Source: an uncultured bacterium (GTDB lineage Bacteria; Vulcanimicrobiota; CADAWZ01). Taken from it: a stretch of 12,389 bases of DNA. Under the pieces are notes generated by a model that did no database searches, was not told the DNA's origin, and worked only from the letters and a program-made list of their open reading frames with translations. Shown here piece after piece: positions 5,701-12,389 of the stretch; the first letter of the stretch is position 1; every line of letters starts with the position of its first letter. Location: contig CASEKF010000023.1 of assembly GCA_949288455.1 (NCBI GenBank), positions 1 to 12,389 on the forward strand, given 5' to 3'. A program made the translations under genes and the position numbers.

Positions 5701-7230
5701 ATGAAAAAAAAACATATAATCACTATAGTCTCTATATTGGCTTTGGCGGCTTTATTTTTTTTCCTATTAATGAGGATAAACGAAGCGAAAACGATAATAG
5801 AAGCTCAAAAGTTTCAGAGAAACGGAGATTATAAAAAAGCGGCTGATCTGTATGCGGAAGCGCTGAAAAAAGATCCTGAAAATTTTAATTTTTACGCCGC
5901 TCTTGCCTCTATCTATACCTTTTTAGGCGACGAGGCGAAGCTTAAGGAAATTTTTGAAAACGGACTCAAAATAGATCCCAAAAATAAATATTTTTTGATA
6001 AATTCAGGTTGGATAGCCTTTAACGCCAAAGATTACGCAAAAGCGGCCGATCGATTTAAACAAGCCTCTGAAATTCCTCCAATCGATCCTAAAGTAATAT
6101 TTATGCTGGGACGAGCTCTTCAGGAAGAAGGAAAACACCGGGAAGCCGTCGACGCCTTCCAAAAAGCGGCGGAAAAAGGATTCGACAACAAAAGATGCAG
6201 CCTAAACATGGGATTAACGTACGAATACGGCGAAAGGGATTATGAAAAAGCGATAAAATATTACGAGCTCGCCATAAGACAGGGGCTTTCAGATCCGGCG
6301 GTGCAAGAAAAAATAAAAGAATATAACCAATGGGCAAAGGGCGAAAATCTCGAAAAAAAAGGACTTTACAAAGAAGCCGCCGCAGAATATGAAAAACGGC
6401 TAAAAGAAAACCCTGCCAGCATAGCCCTTTATTCCAGATTAGGAAGAGCATATCGCAAAAATTATGAATTTACTAAAAGCGAAAAGGTATATTTAAAAGC
6501 TCTGAGACTAGCCCCTAACGACTACTATATAACGAATAATCTCGGATCTCTATATTACGAAATAGAGCTTTACGACGAAGCGGAAGCGTCATGGAAAGAA
6601 GCGGTAAAAATAAATCCGAACCTGCCCAACGCATATTATAATCTCGGATCCCTTTACGCTAAAAAAGGCTTATACGCGGAATCTGAAAAAAATTATCTGA
6701 AAGCTATTGAGCTTGGCTATGATAAAACTCTAACGTATCTACAGCTTTACTGGATAAATTCGCGTTTCACTAAAGACTCCAAAAAAGCCGCCGAATACGC
6801 GTCTAAAATATCCGGAGATCCAAGATATAAGAACGCTCTTTTAGAGAATCGGGAAAAAGACAATCAGGGAAAAGAGAAAAAAGACGTTTCTAAAAACGAG
6901 AAAAACAAAGCGAAAAACTCAAAATCCGGACAGCCTGATATTAAACAAAAAACGCAGGAAAAAAATCGACTAAATTCGACTAAAGACGGCAAAGAAGAAA
7001 CTACGCCCGCAGCATCGGTTCCGAAGGGAAATACAGAAAATAAAAAAGAAACTAAAGAAAAACCCGCTTCAAAAACGGAGATAACAACGACGAACGAAGA
7101 GTCAAAAGAAACGACTAAAAACAAATCTGCTTCAAGCGGGCAAGATACTCCCCCCCTAAAAGAACAAAAAAAAGAAAATTCAAACATAAAACCTATCGAA
7201 ATGCCGGCTTATTCCGAACCTCCGGGATAA
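5701..7230 (+). CDS. Membrane-anchored TPR protein with Lys/Glu/Asn-rich tail
   Basis: This 509-aa protein begins MKKK, followed by a hydrophobic segment at about residues 5-26 with no obvious cleavage site, so an uncleaved signal anchor with the rest outside the cytoplasm is likely. About nine TPR units cover residues 31-345; clear ones include GDYKKAADLYAEALKKDPEN, GKHREAVDAFQKAAEKGF and LYDEAEASWKEAVKINPN. A Tyr at the start of helix A and a Pro at the helix B end recur as in canonical TPRs. Residues 376-509 are low in complexity (Lys, Glu, Asn, Ser, Thr) and probably disordered, ending in a Pro-rich segment. It starts 32 nt after the Ro-like gene on the same strand with only a weak GGCGG-type ribosome binding site, so it may be translated at modest level from a shared message. 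The partner is unknown. Confidence 0.88.
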   Translation: MKKKHIITIVSILALAALFFFLLMRINEAKTIIEAQKFQRNGDYKKAADLYAEALKKDPENFNFYAALASIYTFLGDEAKLKEIFENGLKIDPKNKYFLINSGWIAFNAKDYAKAADRFKQASEIPPIDPKVIFMLGRALQEEGKHREAVDAFQKAAEKGFDNKRCSLNMGLTYEYGERDYEKAIKYYELAIRQGLSDPAVQEKIKEYNQWAKGENLEKKGLYKEAAAEYEKRLKENPASIALYSRLGRAYRKNYEFTKSEKVYLKALRLAPNDYYITNNLGSLYYEIELYDEAEASWKEAVKINPNLPNAYYNLGSLYAKKGLYAESEKNYLKAIELGYDKTLTYLQLYWINSRFTKDSKKAAEYASKISGDPRYKNALLENREKDNQGKEKKDVSKNEKNKAKNSKSGQPDIKQKTQEKNRLNSTKDGKEETTPAASVPKGNTENKKETKEKPASKTEITTTNEESKETTKNKSASSGQDTPPLKEQKKENSNIKPIEMPAYSEPPG

Positions 7231-7297
7231 AAACCCGTCTATGGGAGGAATAATAAAAAAAAAAAAGAATTACATCTGATTATCTTTTAAGGGTATT

Positions 7298-7363
7298 ATG
7301 AAAAAATACAGACATACAGACAAAAAAGGGAGCGGAAAACCGTCATGGGTAAGCAAGTCGTAG
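7298..7363 (+). CDS. Possible 21-codon leader ORF overlapping the psuK start
   Basis: An ATG at 7298 opens a basic 21-aa frame (starts MKKYRHTDKK, ends SWVSKS) that stops at TAG 7361-7363, 19 nt inside the kinase gene and in another frame. TAAGGG lies a few nt upstream. The overlap would allow translational coupling, and the kinase's own ribosome binding site (GGGAG) lies inside this ORF. No homology is recognised, and the frame may be chance. Confidence 0.2.
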   Translation: MKKYRHTDKKGSGKPSWVSKS

Positions 7364-8274
7364 TCGTAGGAGCGGCTAACTTAGATATAAAAGGAAGAAG
7401 CAGAATAAAAACTTTCTCTAAAACTAAAAATCCGGGAACAGTTGAATTCTCTCCGGGTGGCGTAGGAAGAAACGTAGCTGAAAATCTCGCAAGGCTGGGA
7501 GTTTCTACGACGCTTCTGAGCGCGGTAGGAAACAAAGGTTTTGCCGAAATGATCGAAAACGCTACGAGAGAAGCCGGGGTAGACGTTTCAAGGCTGCTAC
7601 GATGCGATCACACGTCAGGCGTTTTTCTTGCCGTAGTCAATTCTAGAGGAGAACTGGACGCAAGCATATCGGATATGTCGGTGATGTCTTACATTACGCC
7701 GGAATATATTAGCGAAAATCTGGACGTAATAGAAAAAGCGTCTTATTTAATGACTGACGCGGATATACCGGACGAAACGCTTATTTATCTGCTTTCGATA
7801 GCCAAAAAAAATTATATTCCGATATGCGTAGAGCCCGTATCCCCAAGCAGAGCGCAAGCGTTGACGGGATATCTGGACGGGGTGACTCTGACGACTCCCA
7901 ACAAAGAAGAATTGGAAGCTATGGTCAACCGTCCGATAATATCCGAAAGCGATATAAAAGAAGCCGGAAACGAGTTAATAAAACTAGGATTAAAAAATGC
8001 GATAATAACGCTCGGTTCGGAAGGCGCGTACTGCGTTTCAAAAACGTTCAGCGGATTTATACCGTCAATAAGAACTATGACGGTCAATTCCGTAGGAGCC
8101 GGAGACGCCCTGGTGGCCGGAACTATAGCCGGAATATTGGACGGAAGCTCTTTCAAAGAGTCGGTAAAGCTCGGAATAGCATGCGCTACGATAACTTTAA
8201 TGGATGAAAAAGCCGTTTCCGAATCCCTGACAAGGGAAAAAGCTTTAGAGCTTACAAAAAAGATATCTTGCTGA
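7345..8274 (+). CDS. psuK: Pseudouridine kinase (PfkB/ribokinase family)
   Basis: The protein has 309 aa, the usual length for the family. Family motifs appear in order: the N-terminal strand VVVVGAANLDIKGRS; the NPG...SPGGVGRNVAENLARLG substrate-binding block (residues 29-52), very close to the same block in E. coli PsuK/YeiC (NPG, then PGGVGRN-A-NLA-LG); SDM near 109-111; the EPVS segment at about 163-166; PNKEE at 185-189; and the C-terminal NSVGAGDA, with GAGD at 251-254 and D254 as the catalytic base. PsuK phosphorylates pseudouridine to pseudouridine 5'-phosphate, which PsuG then cleaves to uracil and ribose 5-phosphate, so it salvages modified nucleosides released by RNA decay. No psuG is present in the window. 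GGGAG lies 12 nt before the ATG. A related nucleoside or sugar kinase of the same clan is possible, but the PGGVGRN block favours PsuK. Confidence 0.82.
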   Translation: MGKQVVVVGAANLDIKGRSRIKTFSKTKNPGTVEFSPGGVGRNVAENLARLGVSTTLLSAVGNKGFAEMIENATREAGVDVSRLLRCDHTSGVFLAVVNSRGELDASISDMSVMSYITPEYISENLDVIEKASYLMTDADIPDETLIYLLSIAKKNYIPICVEPVSPSRAQALTGYLDGVTLTTPNKEELEAMVNRPIISESDIKEAGNELIKLGLKNAIITLGSEGAYCVSKTFSGFIPSIRTMTVNSVGAGDALVAGTIAGILDGSSFKESVKLGIACATITLMDEKAVSESLTREKALELTKKISC

Positions 8275-8283
8275 CCGAAAAAA

Positions 8284-8329
8284 AACGCGACTGCGCGCAA
8301 AAAACAGTAAAAAGCGGAGGAGTCGCGTT
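8284..8329 (+). terminator. Hairpin after psuK, possible terminator
   Basis: AACGCGACT (8284-8292) pairs perfectly with AGTCGCGTT (8321-8329), 9 bp, around a 28-nt A-rich loop, starting 10 nt after the psuK stop. The following ATAATCTTTTA is T-containing but not a clean U-run, so termination may be partial. The right arm abuts a TATAAT at 8329-8334. Confidence 0.45.
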
Positions 8330-8352
8330 ATAATCTTTTATAATTATAAAAG
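8329..8352 (+). promoter_or_regulatory. Candidate -10 box and 18-nt palindrome upstream of the CarD-like gene
   Basis: TATAAT occurs at 8329-8334, overlapped on its right by a perfect palindrome CTTTTATAATTATAAAAG (8335-8352) that itself contains another TATAAT. No good -35 lies 16-18 nt upstream of either. A perfect 18-nt dyad beside a -10 element is typical of a repressor operator, but AT-rich palindromes also arise by chance. Confidence 0.35.
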
Positions 8353-8379
8353 GAATTTGCCCGTTTTAGGTGAATTCCT
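8351..8379 (+). promoter_or_regulatory. Hairpin with ribosome binding site in its loop, before the CarD-like gene
   Basis: AGGAATT (8351-8357) pairs with AATTCCT (8373-8379) around a 15-nt loop that holds AGGTG (8368-8372), the best Shine-Dalgarno candidate for the ATG at 8386. The SD is 13 nt from the ATG in linear sequence. A stem could shorten the effective distance or gate initiation. Confidence 0.3.
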
Positions 8380-8385
8380 AAAATT

Positions 8386-8934
8386 ATGAATAATTTAACA
8401 AACGGAATATCAGGTTCTCTAAATTTACAAAACGCCTCGGAAGATCATTCTGCCCTATTTAAAGAAGGGTACTTTGTCATGCATCCGGTTTACGGAATAG
8501 GCTTAGTTGAAACAATTGAAGACAAAGCCCTTAACGGACGAACTAATCGCTTCGCCACCGTATCGTTTCAAAACGATAAACTGAGAATCATGGTGAACCT
8601 CGATTTAAAAGACAGCTTAATAAGGCGCTTGATAAATAAAGACGATATACCGTCCGTCATATCTTACCTTAAAGAATACCAAAGCGATATACCCGTAAAA
8701 TCGTCCGATAGATACAACGTTAATATGAAAAAAATCAAAAGCTCGGACATAACTAAACTTGTTCAGGTTATAAAAGATCTAGTCGTTCTATCCAAGTCTA
8801 AAAAATTAACCCCAAAAGAACAAAATATGCTCAAACAATCTAAAAAAATGCTGTCTGCCGAATTTGCCTTTGTTTCCGGAACCAATTCGGACGAAGCAGA
8901 CGAGATAATAGAATCGGCTTGCAGAAATTTATAA
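8386..8934 (+). CDS. CarD-like transcriptional regulator (divergent)
   Basis: This 182-aa protein has an N-terminal Tudor-like RNA polymerase-interacting domain at about 25-75 (FKEGYFVMHPVYGIGLVETI, cf. VGD-VVYPxHGxGxVExIE in CarD). The helical C-domain covers 77-182 (IRRLI, SVISYL, DRYNVNMKKIKSSD, VIKDLVVL, KLTPKEQNMLKQSKKMLSAE), lining up closely with mycobacterial CarD (RRYKANLEKLASGD, VVRDL, LSAGEKRMLAKARQIL). CarD binds the beta subunit of RNA polymerase and stabilises open promoter complexes. About 24 extra residues precede the CarD core. The conserved Trp that wedges into DNA at the -10 edge (PTNWSRRY in M. tuberculosis) is Ser106 here (PVKSSDRY), so promoter-opening activity may differ. 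It has its own upstream regulatory elements and is followed after 62 nt by a TPR gene. Family assignment is strong; function as a general factor is less certain. Confidence 0.85.
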   Translation: MNNLTNGISGSLNLQNASEDHSALFKEGYFVMHPVYGIGLVETIEDKALNGRTNRFATVSFQNDKLRIMVNLDLKDSLIRRLINKDDIPSVISYLKEYQSDIPVKSSDRYNVNMKKIKSSDITKLVQVIKDLVVLSKSKKLTPKEQNMLKQSKKMLSAEFAFVSGTNSDEADEIIESACRNL

Positions 8935-8964
8935 AGAAATTTATAATTATTATAAAATATTTCT
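8919..8964 (+). promoter_or_regulatory. Possible promoter and AT-rich inverted repeat before the TPR gene at 8997
   Basis: TTGCAG (8919-8924) lies 17 nt before TATAAT (8942-8947), a weak promoter overlapping the end of the CarD-like gene. The same stretch holds an imperfect inverted repeat starting right after the stop codon (AGAAAT at 8935-8940, ATTTCT at 8959-8964, with TTATAAT/ATTATAA inside). It may act as a weak terminator or an operator. Confidence 0.3.
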
Positions 8965-8996
8965 TTAAAGGAAAGTAGTAATCAGGAGTTAAATTT

Positions 8997-10910
8997 ATGC
9001 TTGAAAAAAAGAATCTATCGTCAAAGACGTCGTCGGCAAAACCTATGATGTCTGACAAAGGCTCCGGAGATAAAGGCTATCTTCTCAAAAAAGCGACTAA
9101 GAAAAAAGATCAGAGCGGCGAAGAGGAACAGTTAGCGCCGCAAAAGCGGATTTTAGGCGACAGTATCGGAGAAGATCCCGAAAGAGCGCTGGAAGAAGTA
9201 AGGCTTAAAATACAGGAAGAGCCAAATAACGACGAACATTACGTTCTCGAGTACCAGATACTAAAAAAACTGGACAATCAAGAAGAACTCGTAGCCTGTC
9301 TGGAAAAGGCAAGCTCTCTCTTCCAAAATCCTTACTTTCCTTTAAAATTAGCCGAATATTACGAAGAGCATTTCGGACATGAAAAAGCTATTCAGCATAG
9401 GCTTAATCTGGCGAATTTGAAGCCCGACGATATAATAAACTATAAAAAACTCGCCGTAGATTACGTAAAAGCGGGCAATTACCCCGAAGCCGAATTAATT
9501 TACGATAAAATATTCCAACTGCAGCCGGACAGTTTAGATCCGCTGGGACATACGTTCTTTCAAGAAATGCAAGGAGCGTATTTTCATAAAGACGTAAGAT
9601 ATAAAATGATGCGATTCGGCATTAAAATAGCCGTGAAAGCCTTAGCGATTCATCCGGAAAGCGTCTCGCTTCTGGAAGGTCTGGCCAGATTGTGCAAGCT
9701 TGCCAACGAATACCTGATGTCTATAGAGTATTACGAAAAGCTTCTGGCTCTCTCCGAAGCTCAAACAAATACGAATTATCGCCAATGGAAAGCCGAATTG
9801 CTAAAACTTTACGCGAGAGAAGGATACGCGAATAAATGGACGGAACTTCATGCTTCTCTTATTGAAAATTACAAGACGTATTTAAGCTCGCATCCCCAGG
9901 ACGCGAACTCTTTCCTCCAGCTCGCTCTTCAACAAATACAAGGAGGTTCTTTCGACGACGCCATATTATCGCTTCAAAGCTGTCTGCGGCTCGACGATAA
10001 AAATATACAGGCGCTTTATGAGCTTGGACGCATATACGTAAGACTCAACAGATCTGATGAAGCGATAGAATATTATTCTTCAATAATACCTCAGGCCGGC
10101 GACAATTCAAGCAGAATGAAATATCACAGGGCATTGGAATTATGTTTCGCCGAGCTGTACTATAAATGCGGACATTATCCGGAAGCTTTGGAATTATACA
10201 GAAGAGAAGAAAACAGCAACTATAGATATATAGCGGTAGTATGCGAAGCGATGGGAGACGAATCTACGGCGTTAGGATGTTACCAAAAAGCTCTCGGTTT
10301 ATCTCCAAGAGACGGAAGAAACTATTTGGCGCTGGCGGAATTTCATATACGTCAATCCCAATGGGCAAACGCCGAAGCCATAGCTAAAGCCGGAATGGCC
10401 TGTTCTCATCTTTCTAAAGAAACCAACGAACAACTGACGGTAGTGCTGGCTACGGCTATGATGAAAACCGGAAGAGTTGCGGAAGCTTTGGAACTTATGA
10501 ATAAAACTCAAGAATCTAATCCGGATCTTTACAGCATGCAGCTGCGCAGAATCAAACTGCTAATTATGAACGGCAAGAAAACAGAAGCTTTATCAGCCAG
10601 CGAAGAACTTATACAAAAAATCAATAAACAACTTTCCTGCGCTCCCGCAGCGTCAAATTTGTGGACGATCCTAGGCGATATATCTTCAATATTAGGCAGA
10701 TTCGAGCAAGCTCGACAAGCTTATCAGGAGGCTATGAGGTATAACGCTCTAGACTCCGACGCCGTAAGGGGCGAAGGAGTATTAGCGGAAAAATACGGAG
10801 AATATGAACGCGCGATTCAACTGTATAACAGGTATGTGATAATGGAGCCTCTCAGTTTAGCGACTCCTTCGTTAAAGCAAAAAATAGAGGAGTTGAAATC
10901 AAAAATATAA
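8997..10910 (+). CDS. Large cytoplasmic TPR protein
   Basis: This 637-aa protein has no signal peptide or membrane segment. Residues 1-50 are Lys/Ser-rich and probably disordered. From about 57 to the end it is a nearly continuous TPR array; clear units include AGNYPEAELIYDKIFQLQPD, SFDDAILSLQSCLRLDDKN, RSDEAIEYYSSIIPQ, GHYPEALELYRRE, DESTALGCYQKALGLSPRD, GRFEQARQAYQEAMRYNALD and GEYERAIQLYNRYVIMEP. The length (roughly 14-16 units) implies a superhelical scaffold. No catalytic domain is visible. A good ribosome binding site (AGGAG at 8984-8988, 8 nt before the ATG) supports the start. It is one of at least three TPR-rich proteins in the window and the only complete one that looks soluble. The stop codon lies inside the left arm of a long palindrome. 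The function is unknown. Confidence 0.9.
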   Translation: MLEKKNLSSKTSSAKPMMSDKGSGDKGYLLKKATKKKDQSGEEEQLAPQKRILGDSIGEDPERALEEVRLKIQEEPNNDEHYVLEYQILKKLDNQEELVACLEKASSLFQNPYFPLKLAEYYEEHFGHEKAIQHRLNLANLKPDDIINYKKLAVDYVKAGNYPEAELIYDKIFQLQPDSLDPLGHTFFQEMQGAYFHKDVRYKMMRFGIKIAVKALAIHPESVSLLEGLARLCKLANEYLMSIEYYEKLLALSEAQTNTNYRQWKAELLKLYAREGYANKWTELHASLIENYKTYLSSHPQDANSFLQLALQQIQGGSFDDAILSLQSCLRLDDKNIQALYELGRIYVRLNRSDEAIEYYSSIIPQAGDNSSRMKYHRALELCFAELYYKCGHYPEALELYRREENSNYRYIAVVCEAMGDESTALGCYQKALGLSPRDGRNYLALAEFHIRQSQWANAEAIAKAGMACSHLSKETNEQLTVVLATAMMKTGRVAEALELMNKTQESNPDLYSMQLRRIKLLIMNGKKTEALSASEELIQKINKQLSCAPAASNLWTILGDISSILGRFEQARQAYQEAMRYNALDSDAVRGEGVLAEKYGEYERAIQLYNRYVIMEPLSLATPSLKQKIEELKSKI

Positions 10911-10964
10911 ACGCTAAAAAGCTCTTTTCAAATATTTGAAAAGAGCTTTTTAGCGTTTATATTT
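10903..10964 (+). terminator. 62-nt perfect palindrome, probable bidirectional terminator
   Basis: The left arm 10903-10933 is the exact reverse complement of the right arm 10934-10964, 31 bp with no mismatch, centred on CAAAT/ATTTG. It overlaps the last codons and stop of the TPR gene. The core stem has AAAAAGCTC on the left and GAGCTTTTT on the right, so a GC-containing hairpin is followed by five T residues on either strand, the pattern of a bidirectional intrinsic terminator. Confidence 0.75.
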
Positions 10965-11033
10965 GTATCAATTATCCGAAGCAAAACAAAAACATTATAA
11001 ACTCATAATATCGTAAAGAATGGAACAACCGAA

Positions 11034-12389
11034 ATGGGTATCTTCAAAAATCTCAAAGACGCAATAAAAACATTCGACGAATTCAATATATCAATCAAGA
11101 ATAAAAAACCTTTTAACGTCTACGCTAACGGGAAATGGAGCTCGGCAATCTTAGCGGCGTACGACGACGTTTCAATATCCGTAATATCTACCGACACTCA
11201 AAAAAGACGAAGAATAGCCATAGACAAAATAGACGAAATAGAAGAATATGACGGATCTCGCCTATTGCGTAAAGATGAAGACGCAAACAACCGGGCCGAC
11301 GAATATCTAAAACGCAAACAAATTATAGAAGAAGCGACAAAAGAAATATGCGGTCAAAACAAACTTGATATAATAGGAAGACGCGACGCTATAACGCAAG
11401 CGGCGAAAACATACAAAATTACGGAGCTTTTAAGCATAAACGATTCTTTTCAGTACGCAAAACGAAACGACTGCGTAAATACTAAAGGTTACGATTATAT
11501 AAGACGCTTAAATACGCTTTATAGACAATATGCCATCAGCGAAATAAAACTGCAGCTGGCCGAAATATTATACGACTTAAAAGATTATATGAACGCGGCG
11601 TTTGAATATGAAGCCGCTATGGATTTTCATAACGCCGCCGCATGTTCCTTAAAAGCCGAACGCGAAGAAGAAGAAATAATGCGGCTTCTCGCGTCAGCCG
11701 TTCTGGAAAACCCGGAAGATCTGGACGCCTTCAAACTTTTATTTGCTTACGCGGGAGAAAAAAAAACCGGAGCCTTTTTAGCTTCTACCATCTCTCAAAT
11801 AGATTTAGCCGGGCCAATTTCAACCGAACTGAAAAATATTATTTATAAAGGGTTGATATTCGTCGTTTCACAATACGATGAAAAAACGGTAAATCCATAT
11901 ATAGGAGCGGCGTCGGAAAAAAATATTCTCTATATTCTGGGCTTATTGAAAGATACGTCGACGGGAGAAGAGTTCGTACCGGCAAAAAAAAGTAAAAAAA
12001 GCTTAAGCCTGAACGCGAATAAAGCTAAAGTTAACCTAACGGACGAAAATTACTCCGACGGCGGGGAAAAAATATTTTCAGGAGTCATCACAAACTTTGC
12101 CAAACAGTACGGAACCATAGACGGAAGACAAGATTTGAAGTTTTCAATTAGTCAAGTAGAAAATGCCGCTCTCAGACATAAGCTTCTTATGACGCAAATA
12201 AAGCGGGAAAAAGATTTTATAAAAATAACGTATACTTTCGGGACAAAAATCAACGCCAAAGGGATCAAAATCAAAACCCCCGACCATATAAAACCTTCGG
12301 AACCGTTGGGTAGTCTATTCGTATTAAAAGGGACTATCGCGGAATATATAAAAAGCGGCAGTATCGGAGTAATTCTAAAAGAAAAAAAG
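11034..12389 (+). CDS. Helical protein with C-terminal cold-shock/OB-like domains (partial, runs off right edge)
   Basis: The frame is open from ATG 11034 to the edge (452 codons, no stop). Residues 1-70 form a small beta-rich domain (FNVYANGKWSSAILAAYDDVSISVIS), with charged helices beyond. Residues 120-300 are helical and partly repeat-like (LQLAEILYDLKDYMNAAFEYEAAMDFHNAA). After a Lys/Ser linker, about 346-414 reads as a cold-shock-like OB fold: FSGVITNFAKQYGTID, then LKFSISQV, a variable loop, KITYTFGTKINAKGIKIK, cf. G-V-x-x-F-x-x-x-G-x-I ... V-x-F ... G-x-x-A in CSD proteins. A second copy seems to start at about 427 (LKGTIAEYIKSGSIGVIL). The RNP1 aromatics are weak, so RNA binding is inferred. 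An earlier ATG at 11020 is out of frame. The ribosome binding site is weak (GGA about 10 nt upstream). The gene lies beyond the palindromic terminator, so it is a separate transcription unit. Confidence 0.8.
   Translation, partial: MGIFKNLKDAIKTFDEFNISIKNKKPFNVYANGKWSSAILAAYDDVSISVISTDTQKRRRIAIDKIDEIEEYDGSRLLRKDEDANNRADEYLKRKQIIEEATKEICGQNKLDIIGRRDAITQAAKTYKITELLSINDSFQYAKRNDCVNTKGYDYIRRLNTLYRQYAISEIKLQLAEILYDLKDYMNAAFEYEAAMDFHNAAACSLKAEREEEEIMRLLASAVLENPEDLDAFKLLFAYAGEKKTGAFLASTISQIDLAGPISTELKNIIYKGLIFVVSQYDEKTVNPYIGAASEKNILYILGLLKDTSTGEEFVPAKKSKKSLSLNANKAKVNLTDENYSDGGEKIFSGVITNFAKQYGTIDGRQDLKFSISQVENAALRHKLLMTQIKREKDFIKITYTFGTKINAKGIKIKTPDHIKPSEPLGSLFVLKGTIAEYIKSGSIGVILKEKK

Noticed and set aside
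6864-7187. Minus-strand Phe/Ser/Val-rich frame
   Set aside because: It is the antisense of the Lys/Glu/Asn-rich tail of the membrane TPR protein; such A-rich tails leave stop-free hydrophobic frames on the other strand.
7824-8207. Plus-strand 127-codon frame inside psuK, and the minus-strand frame at 7812-8300
   Set aside because: Both lie within the kinase gene, whose motifs run unbroken. The products are low-complexity antisense or out-of-frame translations.

Overview
The window is bacterial chromosomal DNA of moderately low GC content, about 40% or less by eye. Genes are densely packed, with strong AAA/GAA/ATA/AGA codon preference and mostly purine-rich ribosome binding sites. The lineage cannot be fixed from this sequence. 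A CarD-family regulator, an FmdB-type zinc ribbon and many TPR proteins fit uncultivated or host-associated Gram-negative-like phyla such as spirochaete- or elusimicrobia-like bacteria, but that is only a guess. No transposase, integrase, phage gene or CRISPR array is visible.

Layout. Positions 1-1355 (minus strand) hold the N-terminal 451 codons of a TPR protein that ends, at the left edge, in a Ser/Glu/Pro/Tyr heptapeptide tail encoded by 21-bp tandem repeats. A 241-bp divergent intergenic region separates it from a plus-strand pair: a single-pass membrane protein of unknown function (1597-3201) and an FmdB-like zinc ribbon (3231-3518). Positions 3519-4054 contain no protein gene but two small RNA units. 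The first is tRNA-Ser(UGA), with a near-perfect promoter and a strong terminator. The second is a roughly 115-nt structured RNA with its own fully consensus promoter and a U-run at its 3' end.

That RNA sits directly upstream of a 537-aa protein (4055-5668) with an N-terminal helical region and a C-terminal von Willebrand A domain carrying a MIDAS motif. This is the architecture and length of Ro60/Rsr (TROVE) proteins. The RNA has paired 5' and 3' ends and an inner module with a canonical tRNA T-arm loop and a D-arm-like hairpin containing GG, as bacterial Y RNAs do. I therefore read 3868-5668 as a divergent Ro60-Y RNA ribonucleoprotein locus, the most interesting item in the window.

Downstream follow a membrane-anchored TPR protein (5701-7230), a PsuK-type pseudouridine kinase (7345-8274), a divergent CarD-like RNA polymerase-binding protein (8386-8934), and a large soluble TPR protein (8997-10910). 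A 62-nt perfect palindrome that probably ends transcription comes next. The last gene (11034 to the right edge) is partial and has one cold-shock/OB-like domain and the start of a second. Several products bear on RNA: the Y RNA and Ro-like protein in RNA quality control, pseudouridine kinase in RNA breakdown, a CSD-like protein in RNA binding, and CarD in transcription. A shared pathway is an inference from gene order only.
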